A stretch of 64,000 bases of DNA from contig JADJVA010000001.1 in NCBI GenBank assembly GCA_016716765.1, forward strand, positions 1 to 64,000, written 5' to 3'. Origin of the DNA: Bdellovibrionales bacterium (lineage in GTDB: Bacteria > Bdellovibrionota > Bdellovibrionia > Bdellovibrionales > UBA1609). The notes under the pieces were generated by a model. It searched no databases, was not told the DNA's origin, and was given only the letters and a program-made list of their open reading frames with translations. Shown piece by piece: positions 45,845 through 55,020 of the stretch (position 1 is the first letter of the stretch; every line of letters starts with the position of its first letter). Position numbers and translations under genes: made by a program.

Positions 45845-46542
45845 GAAGAACCGATAAGGTTTATGCCAGTGCTGCGGAAGCCATCCACGGGGTGAAGGAC
45901 GGTATGTTATTCCTTTTTGGAGGATTCGGTCTTTGCGGAATTCCCGAAAATTGCATCCTTGCTCTCAGAGATTCAGGAGTAAAGAATCTGACCTGCGTAT
46001 CGAACAACGCAGGAGTTGATGATTTTGGTTTGGGTCTTCTTCTCAAAACCAGGCAAATTAAGAAAATGATTTCCAGCTATGTCGGTGAAAATGAGATGTT
46101 TGAACGTCAGTTCCTCAGTCAGGAATTGGAGGTAGAACTGATTCCTCAGGGCACTTTGGCCGAACGCCTGCGTTCGGGAGGAGCCGGCATCCCCGCTTTT
46201 TACACTCCGGCAGGAGTTGGAACCCTTGTTGCAGCTGGAAAAGAGGAGAGAGAGTTTGAAGGTCGACGTTACATTCTAGAGAAATGGATCCGAGGTGATT
46301 TTGCCTTTGTGAAGGCCTGGAAAGGCGACAAGTTTGGCAATCTTATTTTTCGAAAAACGGCCCGCAATTTCAATCCCATGGTTGCAACAGCTGGAAAGAT
46401 CACCATTGCCGAGGTCGAGGAACTGGTAGAAACTGGAAGTCTAAATCCCGATAACATCCATACTCCTGGAGTTTATGTTCAACGAATCTTTCAAGGTACC
46501 AATTATCAGAAACGTATCGAAAATCTCACGGTACGCAACTAG
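45841..46542 (+). CDS. scoA: 3-oxoacid CoA-transferase subunit A
   Basis: Alpha subunit of succinyl-CoA:3-ketoacid CoA transferase, which activates acetoacetate to acetoacetyl-CoA. The 233-residue protein has LFLFGGFGLCGIPENCILAL, SNNAGVDDFGLGLLL, GTLAERLRSGGAGIPAFYTP and FVKAWKGDKFGNLIF, all CoA-transferase family I landmarks. ATG 45841 overlaps the thiolase TGA. scoB follows 19 bp downstream. Specificity for succinyl-CoA versus another CoA donor is inferred from overall similarity. Confidence 0.93.
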   Translation: MRRTDKVYASAAEAIHGVKDGMLFLFGGFGLCGIPENCILALRDSGVKNLTCVSNNAGVDDFGLGLLLKTRQIKKMISSYVGENEMFERQFLSQELEVELIPQGTLAERLRSGGAGIPAFYTPAGVGTLVAAGKEEREFEGRRYILEKWIRGDFAFVKAWKGDKFGNLIFRKTARNFNPMVATAGKITIAEVEELVETGSLNPDNIHTPGVYVQRIFQGTNYQKRIENLTVRN

Positions 46543-46561
46543 GTCCTAAGGAGAAAAATCG

Positions 46562-47227
46562 GTGGCAAAGATATTAGATCGTAATCAAATTGCTCAAAGA
46601 ATTGCTCAAGAGGTCGAAGAAGGCTTTACTGTTAACCTTGGTATTGGGATCCCCACTCTCGTTGCCAATTTTATTTCTCAATCAAAAAACATTATGTTGC
46701 AGAGTGAAAATGGCTTGCTCGGCATTGGACCTTTTCCTCTTAACGATGAAGTGGACCCAGATCTTATCAATGCCGGCAAGCAAACGATCACGACGGTACC
46801 TGGAGCCAGTTTTTTTTCCTCTGCAGACAGCTTCGCCATGATTCGCGGGGGCCATATCGATTTGACTGTTTTGGGCGCTATGCAAGTTGATCAAAATGGA
46901 AATATCGCCAACTGGATGGTTCCAGGAAAAATGGTGAAGGGCATGGGTGGGGCCATGGATCTTGTTGCCAGTGCCAAGCGAGTCATTGTAGCCATGCAAC
47001 ATGTCGACAAATCGGGAGAGTCCAAACTGCTTAAAGAGTGCACGCTTCCTCTGACAGGCATTCATTGCATCCATCGAATCGTAACCGATATGGCCGTCGT
47101 GGATGTCACCCCGACCGGCTTTCTCTTGCGCGAGATCGCTCCCGGCTTTGAAGTCGAGGACATCATCAAAGCCACTGAGGCCCCAATTCAAATCGCTTCA
47201 GACCTAAAAATCATGACTTTTGTTTGA
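46562..47227 (+). CDS. scoB: 3-oxoacid CoA-transferase subunit B
   Basis: Beta subunit carrying the catalytic Glu, seen in IMLQSENGLLGIGPFPL. Other motifs are FTVNLGIGIPTLVANFI, DLINAGKQTITTVPGASFF, HIDLTVLGAMQVDQNGNIAN and MVKGMGGAMDLVASAKRVIV. GTG 46562 follows AAGGAGAAA. 221 residues, normal. The operon thiolase-scoA-scoB is complete. It converges on the symporter gene, leaving only 9 bp between stops. Confidence 0.94.
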   Translation: MAKILDRNQIAQRIAQEVEEGFTVNLGIGIPTLVANFISQSKNIMLQSENGLLGIGPFPLNDEVDPDLINAGKQTITTVPGASFFSSADSFAMIRGGHIDLTVLGAMQVDQNGNIANWMVPGKMVKGMGGAMDLVASAKRVIVAMQHVDKSGESKLLKECTLPLTGIHCIHRIVTDMAVVDVTPTGFLLREIAPGFEVEDIIKATEAPIQIASDLKIMTFV

Positions 47228-47236
47228 GAACCTTCG

Positions 47237-48499
47237 CTACTCTTTAGAGACCAAAGTTGCTATAACGAGGTCGCCAGAGACATTCACTGCCGTCCGACAC
47301 ATGTCGAGCACTCGATCTATCCCTAAGATAATGCCAATGCCCTCTGCGGGTATGCCAACAGTTTGCAGGAGAATGACAATCAAAGGCAAACTGCCACCTG
47401 GCACACCAGCAGTGCCTATTCCGGCAAGAATTGACATCAATACAACCTGAAGTTGTTGCAATCCTGTCAGGTCGACCCCGTAGACCTGAGCCAAAAAAAG
47501 CACCGTGACGCCTTCAAATAGGGCCGTGCCATTTTGATTTGCAGTGGCACCGACAGTCAGCACAAAACGCGAAATCCTGGGAGGAAGGCCTAACTTAAAT
47601 TCGGCCGTATCGAGAGAATAGGGAAGAGTGGCATTGCTGGAGGCCGTCGAAAATGATGTGAGTAAGACTTCGCTAATATTGCGGAAAAATTTCGTTGGAG
47701 AGCGACCTGCAAAAAGCTTGAGGGCAAGACCATAAACAACCACCATGTGAAACAGCAAGCCAAGTAGCACGACAGCTACGTAGGAGAAGAGGGCCTTAAA
47801 AATATCAGGCCCCATCTTTGCCGCTGAGGAAAAAACAAGCACAAATACTGCGAGTGGCGCCATTTTCATCACGCTTTGTACAATTCGTATCGATACGTCG
47901 AACATATCTCTCAAAAATGGAACCATCACCGGCTCCAAATTCCCCCTCGTTTTGGTAACTGCGCCCAGAGCCAGGCCAAAAATTACACTGAATATCATAA
48001 GAGAAAGCATTTCACCTTCCATTGCGCGAACAGCAGCCTCCAACGGATTTTTTGGAATCAGCTCGACAACGACTTGGGCGATGGGCTTCGCCTGACTGGC
48101 ATTAGAATGAATCTCTTTGATTTTGGAAAAATCGGAGCCAGACAGAGCGGCCGAAAAATCGAAGCCCTTGCCTGGTTCGATCCAATTGATCAATCCTATT
48201 CCGATGAGAACACTGATTGAGCTCAGCACAATCGTCCATCCCACCGTCCGTCCTAGAATTTTTTTCACTCCCTCTGTCGCACTCAATTCATAGACACCCA
48301 AGATGAGGGCAGAGAGAACCATCGGCACAACGACCATAAACATCAAACGCAAAAACAACTGGCCTATCGGAGTTAAAAATTGAGTGACAACAAAATTAAG
48401 AGTCTCTGCCGATTGAGTATCCACACTCAAAAGATTTGCGCCCCAGCCGGCAAGCCCCCCAACAACGAGAGACAAAAACATCCAATGATAACTCTTCAT
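47237..48499 (-). CDS. Dicarboxylate/glutamate:cation symporter (DAACS family)
   Basis: An inner-membrane Na+ or H+ symporter for glutamate, aspartate or C4-dicarboxylates. The 420-residue protein has about eight membrane segments. Family signatures are LFLRLMFMVVVPMVLSALIL, LLTSFSTASSNATLPYSLDT (the serine-rich re-entrant loop HP1), TVGATANQNGTALFEGVTVL (NMDGT-like region, here NQNGT) and GIGTAGVPGGSLPLIVILL (HP2). The NMDGT motif normally coordinates Na+; the Gln replacing Met-Asp here may alter ion coupling or substrate. ATG 48499 is the first start. Confidence 0.9.
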   Translation of the reverse strand: MKSYHWMFLSLVVGGLAGWGANLLSVDTQSAETLNFVVTQFLTPIGQLFLRLMFMVVVPMVLSALILGVYELSATEGVKKILGRTVGWTIVLSSISVLIGIGLINWIEPGKGFDFSAALSGSDFSKIKEIHSNASQAKPIAQVVVELIPKNPLEAAVRAMEGEMLSLMIFSVIFGLALGAVTKTRGNLEPVMVPFLRDMFDVSIRIVQSVMKMAPLAVFVLVFSSAAKMGPDIFKALFSYVAVVLLGLLFHMVVVYGLALKLFAGRSPTKFFRNISEVLLTSFSTASSNATLPYSLDTAEFKLGLPPRISRFVLTVGATANQNGTALFEGVTVLFLAQVYGVDLTGLQQLQVVLMSILAGIGTAGVPGGSLPLIVILLQTVGIPAEGIGIILGIDRVLDMCRTAVNVSGDLVIATLVSKE

Positions 48500-48762
48500 C
48501 GTCAGGTGCTCCTTATTACGTCATGTTACATTCAAGATGGACGAACTCGCGATTTTCAAGGCAGAACTATCATTTCCCTTTGATCAGGGTCAACCAAGCA
48601 TTGGATTGAACAGATGAAAAGAGTTGCCTAGTACTTTTGGATGTCAACGGGAGACCAAACTGCTCAGTCTTCCTTTTTCAGTGTAAACAGGCACTTGTCG
48701 CCTGGTCTTGCATCTGATACTCCGTTGCCACACCCTGAAGATCACTCATAAAAGGAGCTCAA

Positions 48763-49911
48763 TTGATCAAGCGAAGAGTTTATGGTGCCACTACCAGCCC
48801 TCTTTTTAAAATTTCCATGTTTTTGATGAGCTCGATGCTGTTTGCGTTAAAACCTGCCTTAGCGCAGTCTGGGCCTGATATTGAATTGGGCGGAAAAATT
48901 CTGGCCGTTATCCAAGAAAACAAACCGTGGATTTCAGAATCAGATTACTCAAGGATTGAGGCAAAATGGAAGATTGCCTTGAAGAAACTAGTAGCTCATC
49001 CCAATTCTGAGACTTCCGAAGGCTCCGCTGGGTTTTTTAGAATTTTTGTAGACAACATCGACACTTGGGAAATTTCTTTTGAAAAAAATGATTTCCTTTT
49101 CAAGAGGATGTTTGCGGCTATTATCGGAACTAGAGGACTTTCTTATCCACTCAATGAAATCATGAAATTGGCGATTCCAATTGTAGACTTAATGCAGAAA
49201 TCGATGATAGATCGCAAACAGGTCTATTTAAGTTGGATCAACAGTTATTTCTCATTGATTTTGGAGAATGCAATCGAAAGGTCAACTCCTGCTGAAATCA
49301 GTGAGACACTGGATCAGCCTCTGAGCAAAAGGATTTTGCTCAGTTCCCATCTTTTTCTAAAATCATATTTGATCGGCCTGAGTAGATCAAAAATTTTTGA
49401 TTATGAATACAAACATCTGTTGGCCAAAACATACTTATCCAAGGAATTTCCAGGTGAAATCCAATCGACGGCCCTGGATGTGGCGGCAAATGCTGCTTGG
49501 GATCTAGCCCAAGATAATAAAAAGATAAAAGAGAGCGCGCCCCCGATCAAGGAGATCGCTGAAACAGTTCAACTGCTAAAAAATTACTTCTTTGAACTGA
49601 GTCATTCTCAGGATGAGCTATGGCTTCAGAAAAGGACGATAAAGGGCATTGCCAAAATCCCATTTCCTACACAGGACACTAAAGACTTTCTAAGAAAAAT
49701 CGCAATAGACAAGAAAAATTACCCACCTGAACTTCGTCAGGTGGCCTTTGATTCATTGCTTAGAATTCGTGGCTATCTGGATCCTGGAGGCGCCTATGCG
49801 GGTGGCCCACCAGACCATCTGTGGCTCCGAAATCTTCGTGTTTTTATATCACTCAAGTATGAACTGGTCGCAGCCAGACTAGGTCGTAGCTGTAGAGCTC
49901 TGCTGCGCTAG
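48763..49911 (+). CDS. Secreted helical protein, function unknown
   Basis: TTG 48763 follows AAAAGGAG. A signal peptide (MFLMSSMLFALKPALAQ) precedes about 345 residues of mostly helical sequence (EIMKLAIPIVDLMQKSMIDR, SKRILLSSHLFLKSYLIGLS, TALDVAANAAWDLAQDNKKI, LRQVAFDSLLRIRGYLDPG), somewhat like HEAT-type repeats. The end (LGRSCRALLR) looks abrupt. About 40 bp later another frame reads GKLKKIAFQTGGAAAYDLLK up to a stop near 50094, possibly the displaced true C terminus. At least two indels would be needed. Family not recognised. Confidence 0.6.
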   Translation: MIKRRVYGATTSPLFKISMFLMSSMLFALKPALAQSGPDIELGGKILAVIQENKPWISESDYSRIEAKWKIALKKLVAHPNSETSEGSAGFFRIFVDNIDTWEISFEKNDFLFKRMFAAIIGTRGLSYPLNEIMKLAIPIVDLMQKSMIDRKQVYLSWINSYFSLILENAIERSTPAEISETLDQPLSKRILLSSHLFLKSYLIGLSRSKIFDYEYKHLLAKTYLSKEFPGEIQSTALDVAANAAWDLAQDNKKIKESAPPIKEIAETVQLLKNYFFELSHSQDELWLQKRTIKGIAKIPFPTQDTKDFLRKIAIDKKNYPPELRQVAFDSLLRIRGYLDPGGAYAGGPPDHLWLRNLRVFISLKYELVAARLGRSCRALLR

Positions 49912-50062
49912 AGCTTCGGGATATCCGTGACATAATGGTAAACTTAAAAAGATTGCTTTTCAAACTGGAGGTGCTGCAGCTTATGACCTTTTAAAAAAGT
50001 GGGACCGTGAAATAAGGCACTCGCGCAACTCCACGAAAAAAGACGACTTTCGTACCACCATT

Positions 50063-50749
50063 TTACATTTTCTTCAGCAACAGATATCGACATAAACCCG
50101 CTAAGGATTCGCCGGCAAAACGTTCTTGGCGGTTGTAGCGACGGTCGTAAATTATATCGGCAAGAATCAACGCCTCAGGAGAAGTCGTATTATAAAATTC
50201 GACATCGACAAGCAATTGGCTCTCCGCGCCGAAGACTCGGGTTAAAGCTTCCAAGCGGCCATTTCCGTCGATCACCAAATACTGACCGGAACTTTTTTGA
50301 ATGACCTTAATTGGCTGTTGCGAAGGCAAAAACTCGGTATGCCATTTTTTTGAAACAATCCCCGCAGATAAAAGTTCATTTTTATGCTCGCGCAAAACTT
50401 TTTCACGGCGTTCAGCCTTAGCAATCGAAGTTACACGATTGATAGGATGAAAAGGAACGAGATTCTGAATCGGAATTGAAATTGTGGTTGGCGCTCGCGA
50501 GGTGCGCGTGACTTCACTTTCAAAAAGCAGAATGTAGACAGCCGTCACCCAATCCGGCGTGCGATAATCGAGCTTTTCATTGAACTTATCCCTCCAGTAT
50601 TGAAGCCCCAGCTGTTCGACCGGCGCCGGATTCACTACCGCCGCTTCCGCATGCGCCGTAAGCGTGCAAATTAACAAAATTTGTATCCAGACGCTTAATA
50701 ATAAGCGCTTAAATGCGATATATCGAATCTGAGGCTCGTGTATCGACAT
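50063..50749 (-). CDS. Exported ParB-like domain protein
   Basis: An N-terminal hydrophobic signal (LLLSVWIQILLICTLTAHAE) is followed by a ParB/sulfiredoxin-like fold: TISIPIQNLVPFHPINRVTS, then QQPIKVIQKSSGQYLVIDGN and GRLEALTRVFGAES. The DGNGRL block matches the DGxRRL nucleotide-binding motif of ParB-type domains, with Gly-Arg in place of Arg-Arg. ParB proteins act in the cytoplasm (CTP binding, DNA segregation), so a signal peptide is unusual. Start set at ATG 50749. Its ligand cannot be inferred. Confidence 0.6.
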   Translation of the reverse strand: MSIHEPQIRYIAFKRLLLSVWIQILLICTLTAHAEAAVVNPAPVEQLGLQYWRDKFNEKLDYRTPDWVTAVYILLFESEVTRTSRAPTTISIPIQNLVPFHPINRVTSIAKAERREKVLREHKNELLSAGIVSKKWHTEFLPSQQPIKVIQKSSGQYLVIDGNGRLEALTRVFGAESQLLVDVEFYNTTSPEALILADIIYDRRYNRQERFAGESLAGLCRYLLLKKM

Positions 50750-50896
50750 AAAATTTAGTTGTTTCAATTACAGTGCCAGCAAAATCGATTTATCTGGATA
50801 GTAAAAGAGCGAGTAAAAAGTCTCTTGTTTAAAGAGCCCAGGCAATTCCTTTCAGGCCCACGCCGTCGCCCGTTTGATATTCATTTTTTGCAACAG

Positions 50897-50977
50897 GTAG
50901 TCATTATTTCCTGATATTTAGTTCAGCCAGGCATCCTTGGATTTTGGAACAACAATCAAGTTGGCCAGTTTATACTA
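50897..50977 (-). repeat. Palindromic repeat family, partial copy D
   Basis: Read on the minus strand it starts TAGTATAAACTGGCCAACTT and stays similar to arm B (2808-3032) for about 80 bp, losing similarity before the internal hairpin core. As in arm A, the first three bases are the TAG stop of the adjacent gene (50975-50977). It is a diverged, truncated copy. Confidence 0.8.
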
Positions 50978-52192
50978 AATTGAGCCCCTAGCGCCCCGCT
51001 GAGAGGGAACTCCATCCTTCACAGGATATGCTTTCTCGGAATTTTGCCTGAACTGTTTTGCCCATAATTTTATGGACGATGGCACTGCCTCCCAGGAATT
51101 ATTGATATCCACTGCCGCCGCGAGAACATTGGCACACTCAGATCGCTGGAAATCTGGATCAACCAGCTCACCAGTAAATGCCCCTCCTTTTGGTCTTCCA
51201 CTAAAGGAGGCGTAGCCTTTTGCCCCTGGAATAGTGGCTGTTGATGTATTGGTCTTTGCATCATATTCCCACTGCACCCCATTTCCAAAAGTTCCTCGTC
51301 GTATCTTATTCAAAGCCTGACACCTCTCAACCTTGTCTTGGGCGCAATAAACAGTCTTCTCAAAATGAGCCAAAAGCCTGGAATAGTTTTCATGGAAGTC
51401 GGCCTTTTGACTTACAGTTATCAATCCGGTTGAAGATTCAACTCGGTAGTCTGCCGTAGAGAGTTTTTTAAATTGATTCTTTCTCCAAGCCGTAAATGCT
51501 TGCCCACAACGAGCGGTCAGCTGGTTGGAAGGCTCGGCAGGAACACAAATCGACTTTGACTTGTTTCCCTTGTTGTATTTATCGACAACCTGAAAAAGAT
51601 CTGACAAACCAAAACTACTGCAACTGAATTGCCTCTCTCCACACTGAGTGCCTTCGACCGGCACTCGACATTTTTGGCTCTTCATTCCATTTTTTGTCTC
51701 TTCATAAAAAGTAGAAATATGTCCCCCTATCAAACAGGGACTTCCGATCGTATTTGAATCAGCCTGGCAGGCAGACTCTCTTGAGCTGACAGGTTCACTT
51801 CCAAAAACAGATTCACCAAATAAAAGAGCGAACCACCATCTCTCGCTCTGTGAGCCTTCTGAACGGTAATACGCAGACTCCCGTTTTGTCTGGCTCGGAG
51901 CTTTCACAAGCTGGTCCTGAGGGGCACCTTGAATGGTTTCTAAACTATATCCAAATTGAGCCACAAACACGGAATATCTAACCTGGTCCTCTAAACTCAT
52001 TTGGTTAAATCCACTGGCAGACATCAAATAATCCGAAAGCTTTGAAGTGCTCTCCGCTTTTTCGGCCAGCGCTCTGCCGCCGTTCATCGAGATCAAAGCT
52101 ATAGCTAACACCGCAAGGCTGATTAAGATGTGAATTGAAGACGACATCATAATCATAAAATGAATATTAATTTTGCACACTTTGGGATTCAT
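50975..52192 (-). CDS. Secreted Cys-rich protein, function unknown
   Basis: 405 residues. ATG 52192 has AAGGA 9 nt upstream. A signal sequence (ILISLAVLAIALISMNGGRA) precedes a mature part with many Cys residues (RESACQADSNTIGSPCLIGG, SQKCRVPVEGTQCGERQFSC, KTVYCAQDKVERCQALNKI). Disulfide-rich extracytoplasmic structure is likely. No known domain is recognised. The stop codon belongs to repeat copy D, so the last residues (GARGSI) may not be original. Confidence 0.62.
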   Translation of the reverse strand: MNPKVCKINIHFMIMMSSSIHILISLAVLAIALISMNGGRALAEKAESTSKLSDYLMSASGFNQMSLEDQVRYSVFVAQFGYSLETIQGAPQDQLVKAPSQTKRESAYYRSEGSQSERWWFALLFGESVFGSEPVSSRESACQADSNTIGSPCLIGGHISTFYEETKNGMKSQKCRVPVEGTQCGERQFSCSSFGLSDLFQVVDKYNKGNKSKSICVPAEPSNQLTARCGQAFTAWRKNQFKKLSTADYRVESSTGLITVSQKADFHENYSRLLAHFEKTVYCAQDKVERCQALNKIRRGTFGNGVQWEYDAKTNTSTATIPGAKGYASFSGRPKGGAFTGELVDPDFQRSECANVLAAAVDINNSWEAVPSSIKLWAKQFRQNSEKAYPVKDGVPSQRGARGSI

Positions 52193-52442
52193 TTTGCTGT
52201 AATCCTTTCTATTTTTTTCTTTGCATTTTCATGTCGGAATGTGATGGTCTTTTTTAAAGAAAAATGACTCATAAATATTATGTAACATCGATAATAGAAA
52301 TGAGCTGGGTGCAGGGATATTTTTTACCTCGTAAACAGGACCTTCGCCCTGCTGATTGGCTTTTTCAAAGTCCAATAAATGCCGATAGAGAGCAAGGCTG
52401 GTGAGACTCAGAATAGGCTTTTATTGATGGGAAAGAATTCAG
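52193..52442. other. Divergent intergenic region
   Basis: 250 bp between the secreted Cys-rich gene (minus) and the cNMP-binding gene (plus). AT-rich near 52260-52320. It should hold two divergent promoters, but I cannot place convincing -35/-10 boxes, and no RNA gene is seen. Confidence 0.45.
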
Positions 52443-53429
52443 TTGTCGGGCATTAGAAAGTTTGGAAAAGGCGAAACTCTCTTTCGGGAAGGCGATCCAT
52501 CTGACGCCTTGTACGTCATTAAATCAGGACGCATTGCTGTCAAAAAAGCTAAGGGAAATAATGATATCGTGTTGGCCGAGTTGACGGCCGGAGAGATGCT
52601 AGGCGAAATGGCTTTCTTTGACAGCAAGCCAAGATCGGCTTCCGCCGTCGCCTTGCAGGATTCAGACGTGATCATTCTGCCATTTACAGCCTTATATGCA
52701 CAGTTTAAGACTTTTCCTGAGTGGCTCAAAGCCATGGTTAAGACGGTCAATTCAAACCTCAGAAATGCCAATCAACGCATTAAGAACCTTGAATCCTCTA
52801 ACTCCCAAAACACAGAAATGTTTGATGATCATTCCATTTCAAGACTCTGTGCAATCATTAGCCTGGTGGGCTTCAAATGTGGAGAAAAAGTTCCAGAAGG
52901 ATTAACGATCCCATCAGGTACTTTGCGCAATTACACAATTCAAATATTTCAGCAGCCAACTCATAAAATGCAAAAGATGATGCAGACATTGCAGGGTCTG
53001 GGAATCATGAAGGTTGAGGACTTGGGTGAAGGAAAGCAAAGACTCACCATCTTGGACCATGCGAAGTTGACGGGTTTTGTCGATTGGTACAATAAATACC
53101 TTTTTACAGAAGAGTCCAAACGAGTCACGATCACAGAGAAGGAGCTTCCCGCGCTGAGAGCTCTACGATTTTATGGACAAAAGGAAAAGCCCAACGAAAA
53201 AGGGGAAGTCACTGTGTCCCTAACAGAAATACAAAATAACAGCATGAAAGATCTTAACTATCTTTTTCAAACTAATGATGCTGATTCGCTTGCAGAAAAG
53301 GGCCTGACTCAAGAAAAACAAAGTGCAGATGGCGGGAAACTCACGATGAAATTTGTTTTATCTGAAATTCAGACGATCCTACCCTACTGGGAAATTATTT
53401 TTACTCTCAAAAAGGTTCCCAGTCATTAA
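52443..53429 (+). CDS. Cyclic nucleotide-binding domain protein
   Basis: The first 115 residues are a cNMP-binding domain: FGKGETLFREGDPSDALYVI, SGRIAVKKAKG, LAELTAGEMLGEMAFFDSKP with the phosphate-binding cassette (GEMAFFDSKPRSASA). A linker helix (VNSNLRNANQRIKNLE) is followed by about 200 residues unlike the CRP helix-turn-helix. They may include winged-helix folds (IPSGTLRNYTIQIFQQPTHK, MMQTLQGLGIMKVEDLGEGK). It may be a cyclic-nucleotide-responsive regulator with a non-standard output. The start is TTG 52443. Convergent with pyk. Confidence 0.8.
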   Translation: MSGIRKFGKGETLFREGDPSDALYVIKSGRIAVKKAKGNNDIVLAELTAGEMLGEMAFFDSKPRSASAVALQDSDVIILPFTALYAQFKTFPEWLKAMVKTVNSNLRNANQRIKNLESSNSQNTEMFDDHSISRLCAIISLVGFKCGEKVPEGLTIPSGTLRNYTIQIFQQPTHKMQKMMQTLQGLGIMKVEDLGEGKQRLTILDHAKLTGFVDWYNKYLFTEESKRVTITEKELPALRALRFYGQKEKPNEKGEVTVSLTEIQNNSMKDLNYLFQTNDADSLAEKGLTQEKQSADGGKLTMKFVLSEIQTILPYWEIIFTLKKVPSH

Positions 53430-53451
53430 GTACGTCATGACATATTATGAA

Positions 53452-54930
53452 CTAAGTTGTGCGCCGAAATCTCAATGGAAGCAAGGAAGGATCTCCAATC
53501 AACTCACCCTCTTGTCCAATTGCAAACACCCTCAGGGAATTGGTTCGGGCTCTCAGCAGAACTGGAACGCCAAGGGTCAACACAACTTTATCCCCGTGCT
53601 TAACCAAACCATATTTGATCAGTAAATCCTCGATTTGCGACATGGCCTCGTCTGTCGATTTGTAAGGGCGAATGATCAGCGTTTGCACGCCCCAGACAAG
53701 CTCCAGCCTATTGAGGGTTTCCAAAATGTGAGTCACTGCTATCACACGAGCTTTTGGGCGAAACTTGGAAATCATAGAGGCCGTCTTCCCGGAAGTCGTC
53801 AAACAAACAATAGCCGAAGCATTGAGTTTCTGAGCCGTCAGACAGGCGCTCGCCGCGATAGCCTGGGCCACATCTGTAAATTCGTCCTCTAAAGAAATGT
53901 TGTAAAAATAGTCACCCGTTTTTTCAACCTCAGTCGAAATCTCATGCATCGTTTGGATGCACTTGATCGGATGCTTACCGCTGGCTGTCTCTGCAGACAG
54001 CATAAGGGCATCAGAGCCATCGAGCACCGCATTGGCTATGTCCGTAATTTCAGCCCGAGTGGGCCTTGGATTTTCGACCATACTATCCAGCATCTGAGTG
54101 GCAGTAATCACTGGTTTTCCGGCGAGATTGCACATGTGGATCAATTTCTTCTGCACACCAGGCAGCTGGCTTTGCCCTACTTCAACAGCCAAATCACCTC
54201 GTGCGACCATCACTCCGTCACTGAGTGCCACGATCTCATCCAAATTATCTAGAGCTTCAAGCATCTCGACCTTCGCGATAATTCTTGTTCCAGGCTGACG
54301 GGACTCAACCAATTCTCGCAATTTGCGAAGATCATTCCCTTTTCGAACAAAGCTGAGCGCCACATAATCAACTTTTTGAGATAATCCAAATTCCAAATCC
54401 TCCAGATCCTTTTCTGTCAGACATTCGACGGGAAGATTTGCTCCGGGAAGATTCATGCCTTTGCGATTTTTCAGGATGCCACCATATATAACTTTCGCTT
54501 CCACTTTTCGATCGATTTTTCTTGTGACTGACAATTCCAACAATCCATCATCCAGAAGGATTTTTGTTCCTGGCTCCACAACATCTGGTAATTCCGAAAA
54601 GTCCGTAGGTAGCAATCCCTGTTCTCCAATCTCTAAATCAGGATCAATAATGACAATTTCATTTTTCTTAAGTTCGATGGAGCCATTCTTGAATTTTCCG
54701 ACTCGAATTTTCGGACCCTGCAAATCTTGTAATATCGCAACCGGCGCAACCAGCCCGCGAGAAATTTCCCTGACCAAACGAATAACTTCTAAGTGTTCTT
54801 CATGGGTACCATGTGAAAAATTAAGACGAATCACATTCACGCCAGCTTCAATGGCCGCCTTGAGATTCTCTTTTTGACATATAGATGGGCCAACAGTAGC
54901 TACAATTTTGACGCGACGATCTGCCAACAT
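53452..54930 (-). CDS. pyk: Pyruvate kinase
   Basis: Transfers phosphate from PEP to ADP at the end of glycolysis. The 492-residue protein starts KIVATVGPSICQKENLKAAI, with VNVIRLNFSHGTHEEHLEVI, AILQDLQGPKIRVGKFKNG, LPGANLPVECLTEKDLEDL, the catalytic-lysine region RIIAKVEMLEALDNLDEIV, VMVARGDLAVEVG, and the signature PVITATQMLDSMVENPRPTR then AEITDIANAVLDGSDALML. The C-terminal regulatory domain (AIVCLTTSGKTASMISKFRP) is present. Length is typical. The final residues differ from common Pyk but the frame is open to TAA. Confidence 0.96.
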   Translation of the reverse strand: MLADRRVKIVATVGPSICQKENLKAAIEAGVNVIRLNFSHGTHEEHLEVIRLVREISRGLVAPVAILQDLQGPKIRVGKFKNGSIELKKNEIVIIDPDLEIGEQGLLPTDFSELPDVVEPGTKILLDDGLLELSVTRKIDRKVEAKVIYGGILKNRKGMNLPGANLPVECLTEKDLEDLEFGLSQKVDYVALSFVRKGNDLRKLRELVESRQPGTRIIAKVEMLEALDNLDEIVALSDGVMVARGDLAVEVGQSQLPGVQKKLIHMCNLAGKPVITATQMLDSMVENPRPTRAEITDIANAVLDGSDALMLSAETASGKHPIKCIQTMHEISTEVEKTGDYFYNISLEDEFTDVAQAIAASACLTAQKLNASAIVCLTTSGKTASMISKFRPKARVIAVTHILETLNRLELVWGVQTLIIRPYKSTDEAMSQIEDLLIKYGLVKHGDKVVLTLGVPVLLRARTNSLRVFAIGQEGELIGDPSLLPLRFRRTT

Positions 54931-55020
54931 AGAATCACCAAACTCTCAGTAAAGATAATAATGGGACTACAAATTCTATACCTGGATAGTATCGAACTGT
55001 CTATGTTCTCAGTGCAAGTT

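Noticed and set aside
49931..50094. Short plus-strand frame GKLKKIAFQTGGAAAYDLLK as a separate gene
   Set aside because: It has no start or ribosome site. It may be the displaced tail of the preceding gene but would need at least two indels, so it is only mentioned there.
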